Source of the DNA: Candidatus Rifleibacteriota bacterium
GTDB taxonomy: Bacteria > Muiribacteriota > Ozemobacteria > Ozemobacterales > Ozemobacteraceae
DNA: 34,629 nucleotides
NCBI GenBank assembly: GCA_905236865.1
Contig: CAJOQX010000329.1
Coordinates: 1 to 34,629 of the forward strand
Reading direction: 5' to 3'
The notes beneath the pieces were generated by a model. It was given only the letters and a program-made list of their open reading frames with translations. It ran no database searches and was not told the origin of the DNA. Below are positions 16,236 through 25,985 of this stretch, one piece after another. Position 1 is the stretch's first letter; each line of letters begins with the position of its first letter. The translations under genes were made by a program, and so were the position numbers.

Positions 16236-18381
16236 TATTTGCCTCTTCAGTTGCTTTTAAATGGCTATTTTGACGATTCCTTATTCTGATACCAAATATA
16301 AGCATTGTCAGAATTGGGAATAAAGAAGCCATAGAAACGATTCCAAAACCGTCTACAACATTAAGTCCGCCACCAATACCCAGACCCATAGCAAGAACTA
16401 AAGGCACAGTAATAGGACCAGTAGTAACTCCACCTGAATCCCAAGCTAATCCAGTAAATTCCTCATCACTAAAATAAGTTAAAATAAGAAGAACTAAATA
16501 ACCAGGAACTAACAAATAACAAGCATTAATATCAAAAATCAGTCTTAATACTCCAACTAATAGTCCTGTGCCAACACCGATAGAAACAGTTCCTACAACT
16601 TTTGAACGTTTTACAGTTCCAACGGTCATCTCTTCAATAGTGATACCTAAAGCATTCAAAGCAGGTTCTGCAATTGTTGAACCATAGCCCATACCAAAAG
16701 CAAAAAGACAAACAAAAGCCATTCCAAGTAAAGTTAGTTTTGCAGTCCACAAAACATCTTTTGTTCTGACATATTCATAATTTCCTGTAGAAGCATCGTA
16801 TCTGCTTTCATCAAAAGGAACAGCCTTTATATTATTAGAATCATCTACAACATAAAAATATTTATTTAGTTGTCCCCTATGATTATAAGCAGAAATCATT
16901 GTGTCTTTCTTGAAATTTTTGAAAATATAACGACCTGTTTCTTGGGCTTCTGTTTTATAAACCATAGGCAATGTTCTACCAATCTGGTTGCCAAGCGAAG
17001 ACAGACCCAACTGTATGCCTGTTGTTAGTATTGCCATACCTATCAATGAAAGCGATATGCCTAATATTGATTCATCAGCTTTTTTTAATCTATCTTTCAA
17101 AATAAAAACCAAAACCAACAAAAGCAATAAGACCAATGGAACAACAGCATATATTGCGAGCCTCATTTCTCTTAAGAAAATTGAAGAAAAATCAAATTTA
17201 TTTAAAACTCTTTCCCTTTGAAAATCATCCTTCTTTGATTTAATTTCATTTTTATTTGTAATAACAGAAACAGGTTTTTTTTCTGCTACTTTCTCGGTTA
17301 TTCTTTCTGTAATTAACTTCTTTTCATCTTCGTTTGCTTTACGACTCAACCATTCTATTAAAGTTAAATTACCTAATAACTTTTTAGCATTATCAGGATT
17401 ATCTACTAAGGATAATATTGCTTCTCTATATTTTTCAGAATTACCATAATAAGAATGTCTAGCTATAGATGTACCTCTTTGGAAAGCTATTTTATTAACT
17501 TCTTCTTCACTTCCAAGCATTTTTACTGCTTCTGCTCTATAGTTTTTAGAAAAGAAATCTGATTCATTCATTGGTTCTGGAGTTGTATTGTTCAAGTATA
17601 GAGCAACAGCAAATACACCTAAAACTGGAAAAAGAGAAGCTAAAGTAACAACACCTAATCCAGAAGATGCTGCACTATTCTTCTTTTTACTAGCTTTACT
17701 AATCCCTATACCCATAGCTAATACAAGTGGAACAGTTACAGGTCCTGTTGTTACACCACCTGTATCCCAAGCAAGATTAATAACATATTTTAAATTTTCA
17801 TCAAAACCAAAATAGACAGTAATTATCAGAGTAACAGGAACTAAAACATATATGAAAGGTTTAAGTCCTATGCCGTAATAAAATCTTGCCATACCACAAG
17901 CGACCGCAACACCTACACCTGCTCCAACCGCCCAAATAAGCATATTTGTCTCTAATTCTAAAAATCTATATAAAAGAGGAGTTGCCCAAGGAGTAACCCC
18001 TTCTCCAGCCAATCTTAAAGTAGAAATAGAAGGTTCTGCCAAAGTTGCTCCAAAACCAAGCAAAAGCCCAAATCCCATTATCACGAAAATATTAGTTTTT
18101 TGAGGTAATTGAACCCCAACCCTATCACCTAATGGCATTAAACCTAAGAAAAGTCCTTCTAAAAACATTGCTAATCCACAAACAACCATACCTACACCAA
18201 CAGCAACTTGAACGGCATTTTCTGGTGAGGACTGCAACACAATAAATTTAAAAGCAACCAAATAAATAATGATAAAAGCAACAGCCTTGATTTGTTCTTT
18301 TAATTTGTTCTTAATATAGTTCCAAATCATTGGCAAAGCGACTTTTAAAGGAAAATGAATTTTTTTTCTTTCTGTTGCCAT
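16228..18381 (-). CDS. Membrane protein with two DUF1538 domains
   Basis: Internal duplication: LAWDTGGVTTGPVTVPLVLAMGIGI and LAWDSGGVTTGPITVPLVLAMGLGIGGG; GFGATLAEPSISTL and GYGSTIAEPALNAL. ATG 18381 preferred over TTG 18399. Confidence 0.88.
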   Translation of the reverse strand: MATERKKIHFPLKVALPMIWNYIKNKLKEQIKAVAFIIIYLVAFKFIVLQSSPENAVQVAVGVGMVVCGLAMFLEGLFLGLMPLGDRVGVQLPQKTNIFVIMGFGLLLGFGATLAEPSISTLRLAGEGVTPWATPLLYRFLELETNMLIWAVGAGVGVAVACGMARFYYGIGLKPFIYVLVPVTLIITVYFGFDENLKYVINLAWDTGGVTTGPVTVPLVLAMGIGISKASKKKNSAASSGLGVVTLASLFPVLGVFAVALYLNNTTPEPMNESDFFSKNYRAEAVKMLGSEEEVNKIAFQRGTSIARHSYYGNSEKYREAILSLVDNPDNAKKLLGNLTLIEWLSRKANEDEKKLITERITEKVAEKKPVSVITNKNEIKSKKDDFQRERVLNKFDFSSIFLREMRLAIYAVVPLVLLLLLVLVFILKDRLKKADESILGISLSLIGMAILTTGIQLGLSSLGNQIGRTLPMVYKTEAQETGRYIFKNFKKDTMISAYNHRGQLNKYFYVVDDSNNIKAVPFDESRYDASTGNYEYVRTKDVLWTAKLTLLGMAFVCLFAFGMGYGSTIAEPALNALGITIEEMTVGTVKRSKVVGTVSIGVGTGLLVGVLRLIFDINACYLLVPGYLVLLILTYFSDEEFTGLAWDSGGVTTGPITVPLVLAMGLGIGGGLNVVDGFGIVSMASLFPILTMLIFGIRIRNRQNSHLKATEEANNE

Positions 18382-18475
18382 TATATGATTTTTCTCCAAA
18401 CAATTATGTGAATGACTATAAAATATTGTCTATAATAAGTCAATTATTCTTTTATTATCAACTTTATAAAGACAT

Positions 18476-18509
18476 AAAAAAAGGGGCTGTTTAAAACAGC
18501 CCCTTTTTT
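18476..18509 (-). terminator. Rho-independent terminator for the alpha-2-macroglobulin gene
   Basis: AAAAAAGGGGCTGTTTAAAACAGCCCCTTTTTT. Confidence 0.9.
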
Positions 18510-18516
18510 ATTTTAC

Positions 18517-21500
18517 TTACTTAGCTGGTAGAATTTCTACTTTTGAGGCTTTACTTAAACCATATATATTAGGATTATACATCAAGCTTGCCATAGAAGG
18601 TTTCATTACGAATGTTCCTTCACAGGTTGCTCTTAAATAATATACAAGTTTAAAACGACCATTCCAGCAGTAGTCTTTATATGCTACCATAGCATCTTTT
18701 CTAAGTTCCTTATGGGTTGCATAGAAATCCCAACAACCATCATAATAACCACAATAAGCTTCTTCTTCGTCTGCACTAGCATCTTCTGGCAAAGTGTCAT
18801 TTTTCAAAGAAGTGTTTATAGCAGTAAAACCTGCAGGTATTGGGTCTTCCAATACTAAGTATTCATAAGAACCTTTGTTATTGCTTCTTTCAAATATGAA
18901 AGTAACTTTAACAATATCACCAACTCTTATTTCTTTGCTACCATTCATATTTTCAATAGTCTTTTGAAGCATAAAGCCATTATCTACTGGTTCGTTCCTG
19001 CCAACCATATCAGGATAAGTATAAGCAAAGCTATAATTTAAAACAGCTCTTGAATCAGATTCTAGTTTGATTTCGTTAGTCAAATCCTCTGAACTAAGTT
19101 CAATGCTTTCAGGAGCTTTACCAATGCTGAGTTCTTTTGTTCCACTCTTGGCAATTACTTTAACTTTGAAATTCTTATCTTCAACAGGTTTTTGAACCTT
19201 GAAATAAGCTGCAAGAGCGTTCAAGGCAATACCAGTATCAGCAGTAGAAGTCCAATAACCTTTATCAGTAATACTCTTGAAAAGGCTACCTGCAAATAAA
19301 TCCGAAGTTTTAATACCTTTAGTAAATACGCTTGTCATAAGAACAAAGGCATCACGACGTACATTAGAGTTGCTCCAGCCTCCATTAACCATTGCCATAG
19401 GCTTCATAGTTAGCATTTTGAACTGAATTTGGTCTAAGGATTTTTCCCCAACATAACATTCTGCATAGTTAATCATGCTTTCTGCTTCTTTGTCTTTTGC
19501 AGGGAATTTCTTTCTCAAAGTTTCCAAATCGGCAGCGTTAATCTTTTTGTTCATAGCAAGAGCCACTACACCAAGACCCATTACAGGCTGCTTGAAAGTA
19601 TCTGCATTGCTATTATTGAACATCTGGTTCTTAACGTAATCTAATGCATTATTTAAATATGATTGGTCAAATTCATAACCAGATTCTTTTAGAACGGTTA
19701 ATGCATAAACTGCATATTGAGTTCCCCACCAGCTTACGCTTGGTTCTGAAGTCCAATAGCTGAATCCACCACTAGTGAGCTGCATTCTGAGGAGGTGTTC
19801 CAAACCTTTCTTTAAGTAAATATCAACTTCTTCAAGAGAGAATTCTTTGAAATATCCTTCTTTAGCAATGTTTCTAATAGCTGCAAGACCAATTATTCTA
19901 GATGAAGTTTGTTCTATACATCCGTGAGGATAATCCATCAAATAAGAAACTGCTGGAACAAGTCTTGTCCAAGGAGTGGAAGCAAGAGTCAAGTGAGCTT
20001 TTAAAGTTCCAGCTTTGTCTATTGAATTCATAGAAGCAACATAAGCAGGAATTTCAGCTTTGATATTTTGTTTTCCCTTGAAGAATCCAAATTTATATCT
20101 GTTGAAGAGCATAGAAGCAGGATTTACAGGAATAGAATTTTCTACTGCATCTGTATTTCCGTTCATATCGCCTTTCATAACAAGTTTACTTGTTAAAGCA
20201 CCTTTATCGGCATTGAGAACAACTTTAGAAACTGCTGTATTAAAGCCACCAAGAGCGACAGAGCCATTCAGAGTGTTAGCAGAAATACCTTCTGAAGCAG
20301 CAACAGCTACATTAGCTGTTCCAGATTTGTCTGTCTTATTATGAGCAGCAGTTACAACAACTGCTTTATCACCAGCAGTCATAAACTGTGGCACAGAAGG
20401 TTCTATATAGAAATCTTTAGCAACTCTAAGCTGTCTTTCAGCAGAACCAAAACTTGCCCCTTTATCGTTAGCAACAGCATAAATACGATAAGAAGTCATA
20501 GTATCTGGGAGCTTAAATTCAACAGAGAGATTACCATTTGAGTCACTTTCCAGATCAGCTTTCCAATAAGCAACAGGTCTAAAATCTTTGCGAGCGTTCA
20601 AATCAGAACTTATTGCACCAACACCTTCACCACCACCAGTAAGTATTCTAGTAGAGAGCAACTTGAACAATTCTTGATTGATTAAAGAAACACGAAGGTC
20701 ACCAGTGAAAATGCTCAATGGCATAAAGAAATTGCTTAGGCTGTTAAGAACAGGAGTTACATAACCAGTAAGATTAAGAACTGACTCATCTACAACACCA
20801 ACAGCAACTTCTGTGGTAACTGGCTTGCCTTTTTCATCAGTAAGTTTTAAATCAACTTTATAATTCTGACCTGGCAAAGCTTTGAGTTCTTCTTTTATTT
20901 GTGGAGCAATAGCAATATTTACAGAATCAACAGAGCTTTGAACTTTGAAGCTAGTAAATCCATAAAAGGCTCTTGGGTATTCTGTGTCTGAATCTATTGA
21001 ATAGACAGGGAATCCACTTCTAACAGATGGAGTAATAAAACTTACAAAAGCATTTGGCTTGCATTTGTCTGTAAGAGTTTCTGTAAATTCACCGAAAGCA
21101 CCGTTAAGTTTAATTACCTTTGCATCAATGATTTCATCTGTTTCTACAGTAACAAGAGCATAATCACAGATTCTCGGTAAAGTGTATTTTATTTTAACTG
21201 GTCTTCCTACTTCAACTTCTTTCTTTTCTGTTACTAAGAATATTTCGTTTGAACTTCTACTTCTGTCGTTTTTATTGAAATCTTGATAGGTTGAATATGA
21301 ATATTCTATCAAAACCATTTGAGCTGAAACAGCTTCTGTTTGCCCATTTACGTAATTTGCACGAAGTAAGTATTCCCCACCTTCTGGGAAAGCAAGCGAA
21401 AATTCAGCAATAGAGTTACTTATTTTTTGAGTATAAGAATAAGATTTAATCCAGGCTTCTTCCCAATTATAATAGAGACCACCGTTGCCATCAACAGCAC

Positions 21501-23769
21501 GTTTTTGGATATACATCCATTTCTTTCTCATTACTTCAAGAGTTACATGACCAGCATTGATTTTTTTGCCATTCTTATCTATAGCGATAACCTGAACAGG
21601 ATATTCTGCTCCAGAGCTGATATTAGATGGAACTTTTGTAATACCGACTCTTACAGATGGAACAGGAGCATAAGATTTAACCAAAGTGGCAGGTTTTCCA
21701 TCAATATCAAGAACAGTAGCGGTAACTTCGATTTTATTCAAACCACTTAAAACTGCTTTAGACATAGGCAAAGAAACTATCAACTCGCCATTGTTGTCTA
21801 ATGTAGAATTACCCTGTTCAAGAAGTTCTTTTTTGATTTCGTTATTGCCAAAACAGAAACCTGGGTAATCAGAGCTTGATGCATCGCCTTCTGTCAAATA
21901 AGCTGACCATTGGACTTTGCAGTTTCTTAATACTCCACCAGCATAGTATTTGCCGATGATTTTACAATCCATAAATGCTTGTTCTGCATCACGACCGACA
22001 ACTTGTCTTATGGTTCTTACAGAAAAAGTCATATTCATATCAACGAAATGACGTGGAGCTTCAAAATCTTGAACTTGGAAATTACAAGTGTAAAGAACTC
22101 CAGTAGTTGTTTGTTCAGCAGTCTGACCAGGGTTTTCTTTTTGCTTTTCGTTGGCAACCGCTGGTTTACGTTGCATGAGTCTATCCCATTTTTCGTCTTG
22201 TTTTCCAAGACTGCCAAAATTCTTAGAAGCTTGAATAGCAGCAACTTCAATTCTGTAAGAACCTCTTGGCATAAAGCTTTTGGTTTCAAAAGAACCAGAA
22301 CAAGTTCCATAAGCATTCAATGCTAATTGCTGTTCTGAAATAGTATCTCCACGAGAATTGAATATTACTACATTTGCTTTAACATCGCTTGATGGAACAG
22401 TAACATTATCGTTATTGTATTCTCTCAAAGCGACTTTCCAATTAACTGTTTCGCCTGGTTTATAAACGCCTCTGTCCGTAAAAGCATAAGCTCTAATTGA
22501 GTCTAGCTTTCTCATATCAGGAGCTGCCATTGAAATATTTGAGTAAAGTCTGTTCTTATCAAGATTTATACAGGCAGAATCATTAGCAGTAGCTGCACAA
22601 ACCATGTAAAGGTCTGCAATATCAATCTTTCCTTTAGATGGAACAGCAACTTGATTTGGAGTAAAAGTTATAAAGTCGTAATCTGTATCTGTGTTTATTC
22701 TTAACAAACCATCTTTGTCGGTTCTTCCTGGAAGAATGATTTTGTTGTGTCTTACATCAAATAGCATAACTGCGACATTAGAAAGTGGCTGGCCTTTTTC
22801 CAGAGAAGTTACCCAAACAAGCAATTCTCTTTTGCCAAATTTATAAGTTATTGCCATATCTGTTACTTGAAAAGCTCTTGTAACAGATGTTGGATTGGCT
22901 TTATCTGTTTCAGTTACTTTAACAACTACAACCCCACCTTTTTCAGGATTATTTCTCAATTCAAGAGGTAATGAGAAATAGTATTCATTATCTGGATTTT
23001 CAGAACCTAAGAAAGATTCAGATTTTACAGAAAAATCAGAAGCTAAGAAATCAGCAAGATTTGGGCAAGAATTTGTAACTTTCTTTAGACCTTCAAATTC
23101 CCTCTTTGCTTCTTCTGTGTATTTTTCAAAATAATTAGCTTGTCCTTTAACACAGTCTTCTGCTTCTGGAGAAACATATCTATTTACAGAACTGTTGTAA
23201 TCTTTTTCATCAACTACTGGTGAAATTGAATATCCATTTGCATAAAAAGCAGAAAAAATAGCAGGAACTGTATGATATTCAACCTTAAAATTGCCAATAT
23301 GTGTGAATTTTAACGGAACAGTCTGTTTGCTATGCAATTCAACTACAGAACTATCTGTTGGGAACTTTATTTCTGACTGTGCTTCTGCTGCAACAATCTT
23401 TTTTGTATAAGGAGCTATATTAAAGTTACCTTCGTTTGTAACTCCACCAACCACTTTTATTTCGTATTCAGTGCCACCAACAAACTTACCATATATTCTA
23501 TATTTGCCATGTTTTTCATGCCAAATATTATCAACTGTAAAATAACCTATACTAGGTGTTATTCTAACTTGTTTTCTTAAATCATAAGCTGGAATTTTTT
23601 GGTCTAATTCAAGAACAATACCTTTACTACTTCCAGACCAAAAGAAAGTAGTCACATCTAGCACTTTTGTATTAGTTACCTTTTTTGCTGCTTCAGCAGC
23701 CATTAGGCTACCACAACAAAAAATGGCAAAAAACACAGCTAAAAACAAAAAGACTAGTTTTTTCTTCAT
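18517..23769 (-). CDS. Bacterial alpha-2-macroglobulin family protein with intact CxEQ thioester motif
   Basis: MG-domain architecture (AYAFTDRGVYKPGETVNWKVALREYN; VAVGVVDESVLNLTGY; YWKADLESDSNGNLSVEFKLPDTMTSYRIYAVANDKGASFGSAE) and YPHGCIEQTSSR; signal peptide; RBS ggagg before ATG 23769. Confidence 0.93.
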   Translation of the reverse strand: MKKKLVFLFLAVFFAIFCCGSLMAAEAAKKVTNTKVLDVTTFFWSGSSKGIVLELDQKIPAYDLRKQVRITPSIGYFTVDNIWHEKHGKYRIYGKFVGGTEYEIKVVGGVTNEGNFNIAPYTKKIVAAEAQSEIKFPTDSSVVELHSKQTVPLKFTHIGNFKVEYHTVPAIFSAFYANGYSISPVVDEKDYNSSVNRYVSPEAEDCVKGQANYFEKYTEEAKREFEGLKKVTNSCPNLADFLASDFSVKSESFLGSENPDNEYYFSLPLELRNNPEKGGVVVVKVTETDKANPTSVTRAFQVTDMAITYKFGKRELLVWVTSLEKGQPLSNVAVMLFDVRHNKIILPGRTDKDGLLRINTDTDYDFITFTPNQVAVPSKGKIDIADLYMVCAATANDSACINLDKNRLYSNISMAAPDMRKLDSIRAYAFTDRGVYKPGETVNWKVALREYNNDNVTVPSSDVKANVVIFNSRGDTISEQQLALNAYGTCSGSFETKSFMPRGSYRIEVAAIQASKNFGSLGKQDEKWDRLMQRKPAVANEKQKENPGQTAEQTTTGVLYTCNFQVQDFEAPRHFVDMNMTFSVRTIRQVVGRDAEQAFMDCKIIGKYYAGGVLRNCKVQWSAYLTEGDASSSDYPGFCFGNNEIKKELLEQGNSTLDNNGELIVSLPMSKAVLSGLNKIEVTATVLDIDGKPATLVKSYAPVPSVRVGITKVPSNISSGAEYPVQVIAIDKNGKKINAGHVTLEVMRKKWMYIQKRAVDGNGGLYYNWEEAWIKSYSYTQKISNSIAEFSLAFPEGGEYLLRANYVNGQTEAVSAQMVLIEYSYSTYQDFNKNDRSRSSNEIFLVTEKKEVEVGRPVKIKYTLPRICDYALVTVETDEIIDAKVIKLNGAFGEFTETLTDKCKPNAFVSFITPSVRSGFPVYSIDSDTEYPRAFYGFTSFKVQSSVDSVNIAIAPQIKEELKALPGQNYKVDLKLTDEKGKPVTTEVAVGVVDESVLNLTGYVTPVLNSLSNFFMPLSIFTGDLRVSLINQELFKLLSTRILTGGGEGVGAISSDLNARKDFRPVAYWKADLESDSNGNLSVEFKLPDTMTSYRIYAVANDKGASFGSAERQLRVAKDFYIEPSVPQFMTAGDKAVVVTAAHNKTDKSGTANVAVAASEGISANTLNGSVALGGFNTAVSKVVLNADKGALTSKLVMKGDMNGNTDAVENSIPVNPASMLFNRYKFGFFKGKQNIKAEIPAYVASMNSIDKAGTLKAHLTLASTPWTRLVPAVSYLMDYPHGCIEQTSSRIIGLAAIRNIAKEGYFKEFSLEEVDIYLKKGLEHLLRMQLTSGGFSYWTSEPSVSWWGTQYAVYALTVLKESGYEFDQSYLNNALDYVKNQMFNNSNADTFKQPVMGLGVVALAMNKKINAADLETLRKKFPAKDKEAESMINYAECYVGEKSLDQIQFKMLTMKPMAMVNGGWSNSNVRRDAFVLMTSVFTKGIKTSDLFAGSLFKSITDKGYWTSTADTGIALNALAAYFKVQKPVEDKNFKVKVIAKSGTKELSIGKAPESIELSSEDLTNEIKLESDSRAVLNYSFAYTYPDMVGRNEPVDNGFMLQKTIENMNGSKEIRVGDIVKVTFIFERSNNKGSYEYLVLEDPIPAGFTAINTSLKNDTLPEDASADEEEAYCGYYDGCWDFYATHKELRKDAMVAYKDYCWNGRFKLVYYLRATCEGTFVMKPSMASLMYNPNIYGLSKASKVEILPAK

Positions 23770-23947
23770 GTTTGCCTCCATATAATTATGTACAATACTT
23801 CTACGTTATACCATAGAACAAGCCTTTTCTCAACTTTTTGTTGCTATATTTCAAAGTGTTGTTAATAGCAAAACAGACTATAAGATAAAACTTATAGTCT
23901 GTTTTGTTATTTAAGGATGCAAATCAATCAAAAAGTTATATTTGTTT

Positions 23948-25045
23948 TTAATTATTTAATTTTACTGTATATACTCCACTCCACACACCTGTACTTGAAC
24001 CTTCTACCGTAGCATGAAATCTAATATAGTAAGTTCCTGCTTCTGTTATTCTTGAATGACCAACAATCGCTTGGTATTCATTAGTAAGGGTATTAGCATC
24101 AAAATCATCGCTACAATAGCGGTTTTGCTTTTTTCTAGCATCTGTGGCAGATCTGTAAACATTCCATAAGAAGCCTTGCACAACAGGAGTTGATTTGGTT
24201 TTAAAACTATATTCAAACATTAGATTTCCTTTAGGTCCAACTTTAATGTTTTGGAAAAATGGATCTTCTTGAGCATCTGTATCAGTATCGGTACCTGTAT
24301 CTGTATCAATAGAAGTAAGAGTCGAAGTATCAACTTTCGCCAAAGTTTGAAAAGACAAGTTACTGCTGAAAGAAGAAGATGTTGTTTTATTTCCGCTCTT
24401 ATCGGTACAAACCAATTCATATAAATATGTGTAAGAAGATTGCAAACCATTTATTGTCTTTTTATGAGACTTAGTATAAGTGCTACTTACAGGAAATTCC
24501 ATTTTGTCACCATCAGGTGTTTTTAATATTAATCGGCTGACACAATCTTCATCACTTTTCCAAGATATTGTAACAGAACTATCAGTAGGATTAACAACAA
24601 CACTACTAAGAACAGGTGGAATGGTATCTGACAAGCCAGGCAATCCATTAGTTCCATGGCATAAATAGCACAAAGTATTATCGGTATAGTTATGGTCAGG
24701 ATTATTTGTTGTATCATTATGACAACTTAAACAATCTGATTGTTGCCAACCAACGTGTTTATTGTCTAATAAAGGAGCATTATCATGACCATTTATAGAA
24801 GTACTTCCATCATCATTTACAACAATTACTGGTGTGACAAGGGAACCAGGAGTTACTGTTGTCCCATCGCCAATAATAGTACTAGTTGATGTTGTATTAC
24901 TAGAAGTAGTATATGCCCCTAATGGATTTATTGTTGCTCCTGAATCAGAGCGGCTAGAAGAACATCCTACAGAAAAGAAAGCCAAAACCATAATTAGGAC
25001 TATTGGCAACCACGGATGCTCTTTTAAACGAGCAAATTCTTTCAT
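23948..25045 (-). CDS. Di-heme (2x CxxCH) lipoprotein with FN3-like domain
   Basis: Lipobox FFSVGC; heme sites SDCLSCHND and LCYLCHGT with nearby His residues; FN3-like PPVLSSVVVNPTDSSVTISWKSDEDCVSRLIL...YTYLYELVCTDKSGN; ATG 25045 preferred over the longer ORF start. Confidence 0.8.
   Translation of the reverse strand: MKEFARLKEHPWLPIVLIMVLAFFSVGCSSSRSDSGATINPLGAYTTSSNTTSTSTIIGDGTTVTPGSLVTPVIVVNDDGSTSINGHDNAPLLDNKHVGWQQSDCLSCHNDTTNNPDHNYTDNTLCYLCHGTNGLPGLSDTIPPVLSSVVVNPTDSSVTISWKSDEDCVSRLILKTPDGDKMEFPVSSTYTKSHKKTINGLQSSYTYLYELVCTDKSGNKTTSSSFSSNLSFQTLAKVDTSTLTSIDTDTGTDTDTDAQEDPFFQNIKVGPKGNLMFEYSFKTKSTPVVQGFLWNVYRSATDARKKQNRYCSDDFDANTLTNEYQAIVGHSRITEAGTYYIRFHATVEGSSTGVWSGVYTVKLNN
24277..24312 (-). 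repeat. Hexanucleotide-like microsatellite encoding (T/D) repeats inside the di-heme lipoprotein
   Basis: ctgtatcagtatcggtacctgtatctgtatcaatag encoding IDTDTGTDTDTDA. Confidence 0.6.
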
Positions 25046-25388
25046 AATTGATTTGAAACCTCCTAAAACGAGTTTGTACACTCTGCAAATATATCGGCTA
25101 TTTATAAAATATTAATTAATTGTTTTTTTGTTGATATAGTAAGGAAGATGGATACAAAAAGTGAGTGCTTATAGCTCTCGTGATAGGCGATATTACCTAG
25201 CAAAGGTTGGCGTAGTAAATGACTAAGCAAAAACAGAAAACAGAAAGTTGAAAAAATAAAAAAACTCACCATAAAAAAAATAAAAAATTCGTTTAATAAT
25301 TTTAAACATCTGCCGAATAAAATCAAAACTTCCACGTTATTAAAAAAATAACGCCAAATTATACATTTCTAGGGAATCATTAATCCAA

Positions 25389-25982
25389 ATGAAGAAAGCT
25401 TTGACTTGGCTAACGACCTTAATGAAAACCGTCTTTTACACCATTGCAGTCTATCCTGTCTTTGTATTAAAGAACATTGGCTACCATTTACGGTCTCCAT
25501 CAGTATTGCTATATGCTACTATGTTCTTTTTTCTAGATAGAATAACCAAACTTATGATTGTAAACAATTCTCATAAGTTACCTATTGATGTTATAAATAA
25601 TTTCTTTACTATAACATTCGTAAAAAATCCAGGAGTAGCATTTGGCTGGTTTCCAGATTGGAGATTGCCTCCTATTCTGATGGCTTTGGCTATGATTCTT
25701 ATCATAAGTTATTACAGTCTTAAACTTCCAGAAGAAGAGCGAATAACTAGATGGGCATTAGCATTGCTTGTGGGCGGTGCTGTAGGAAATCTTTACGATA
25801 GAGTTGTATATGGTTTTGTAGTAGATTTCTTCCTTTTCCATTTTGGTTCATTTGATTTTCCTGTATTTAACATAGCAGATGTAATTATTGATTTAGGCGT
25901 ATTTATGCTATTTATAGATATTTTCTTCCTTTCTGAAGAAGATAACGAAGAAGATATTCTTAGTGAAGCAAGTATCGTTTGA
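25389..25982 (+). CDS. lspA: Signal peptidase II (lipoprotein signal peptidase)
   Basis: FFFLDRITKLMI, FVKNPGVAFGWF, GGAVGNLYDRVVYGFVVDFF, FPVFNIADVIIDLGV catalytic motifs. Confidence 0.92.
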   Translation: MKKALTWLTTLMKTVFYTIAVYPVFVLKNIGYHLRSPSVLLYATMFFFLDRITKLMIVNNSHKLPIDVINNFFTITFVKNPGVAFGWFPDWRLPPILMALAMILIISYYSLKLPEEERITRWALALLVGGAVGNLYDRVVYGFVVDFFLFHFGSFDFPVFNIADVIIDLGVFMLFIDIFFLSEEDNEEDILSEASIV

Positions 25983-25985
25983 TTT

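Noticed and set aside
20060-22326. Several plus-strand ORFs inside the alpha-2-macroglobulin gene
   Set aside because: Antisense to a 1750-aa conserved CDS, no motif support.
25102-25335. 77-aa minus-strand ORF between the di-heme lipoprotein and lspA
   Set aside because: Hydrophobic/low-complexity translation of AT-rich intergenic sequence with repeat-like fragments; no RBS or homology seen.
25335-25353. CGTTATT-AAAAA-AATAACG inverted repeat upstream of lspA
   Set aside because: Short AT-rich arms without a T-run; could arise by chance in this composition.
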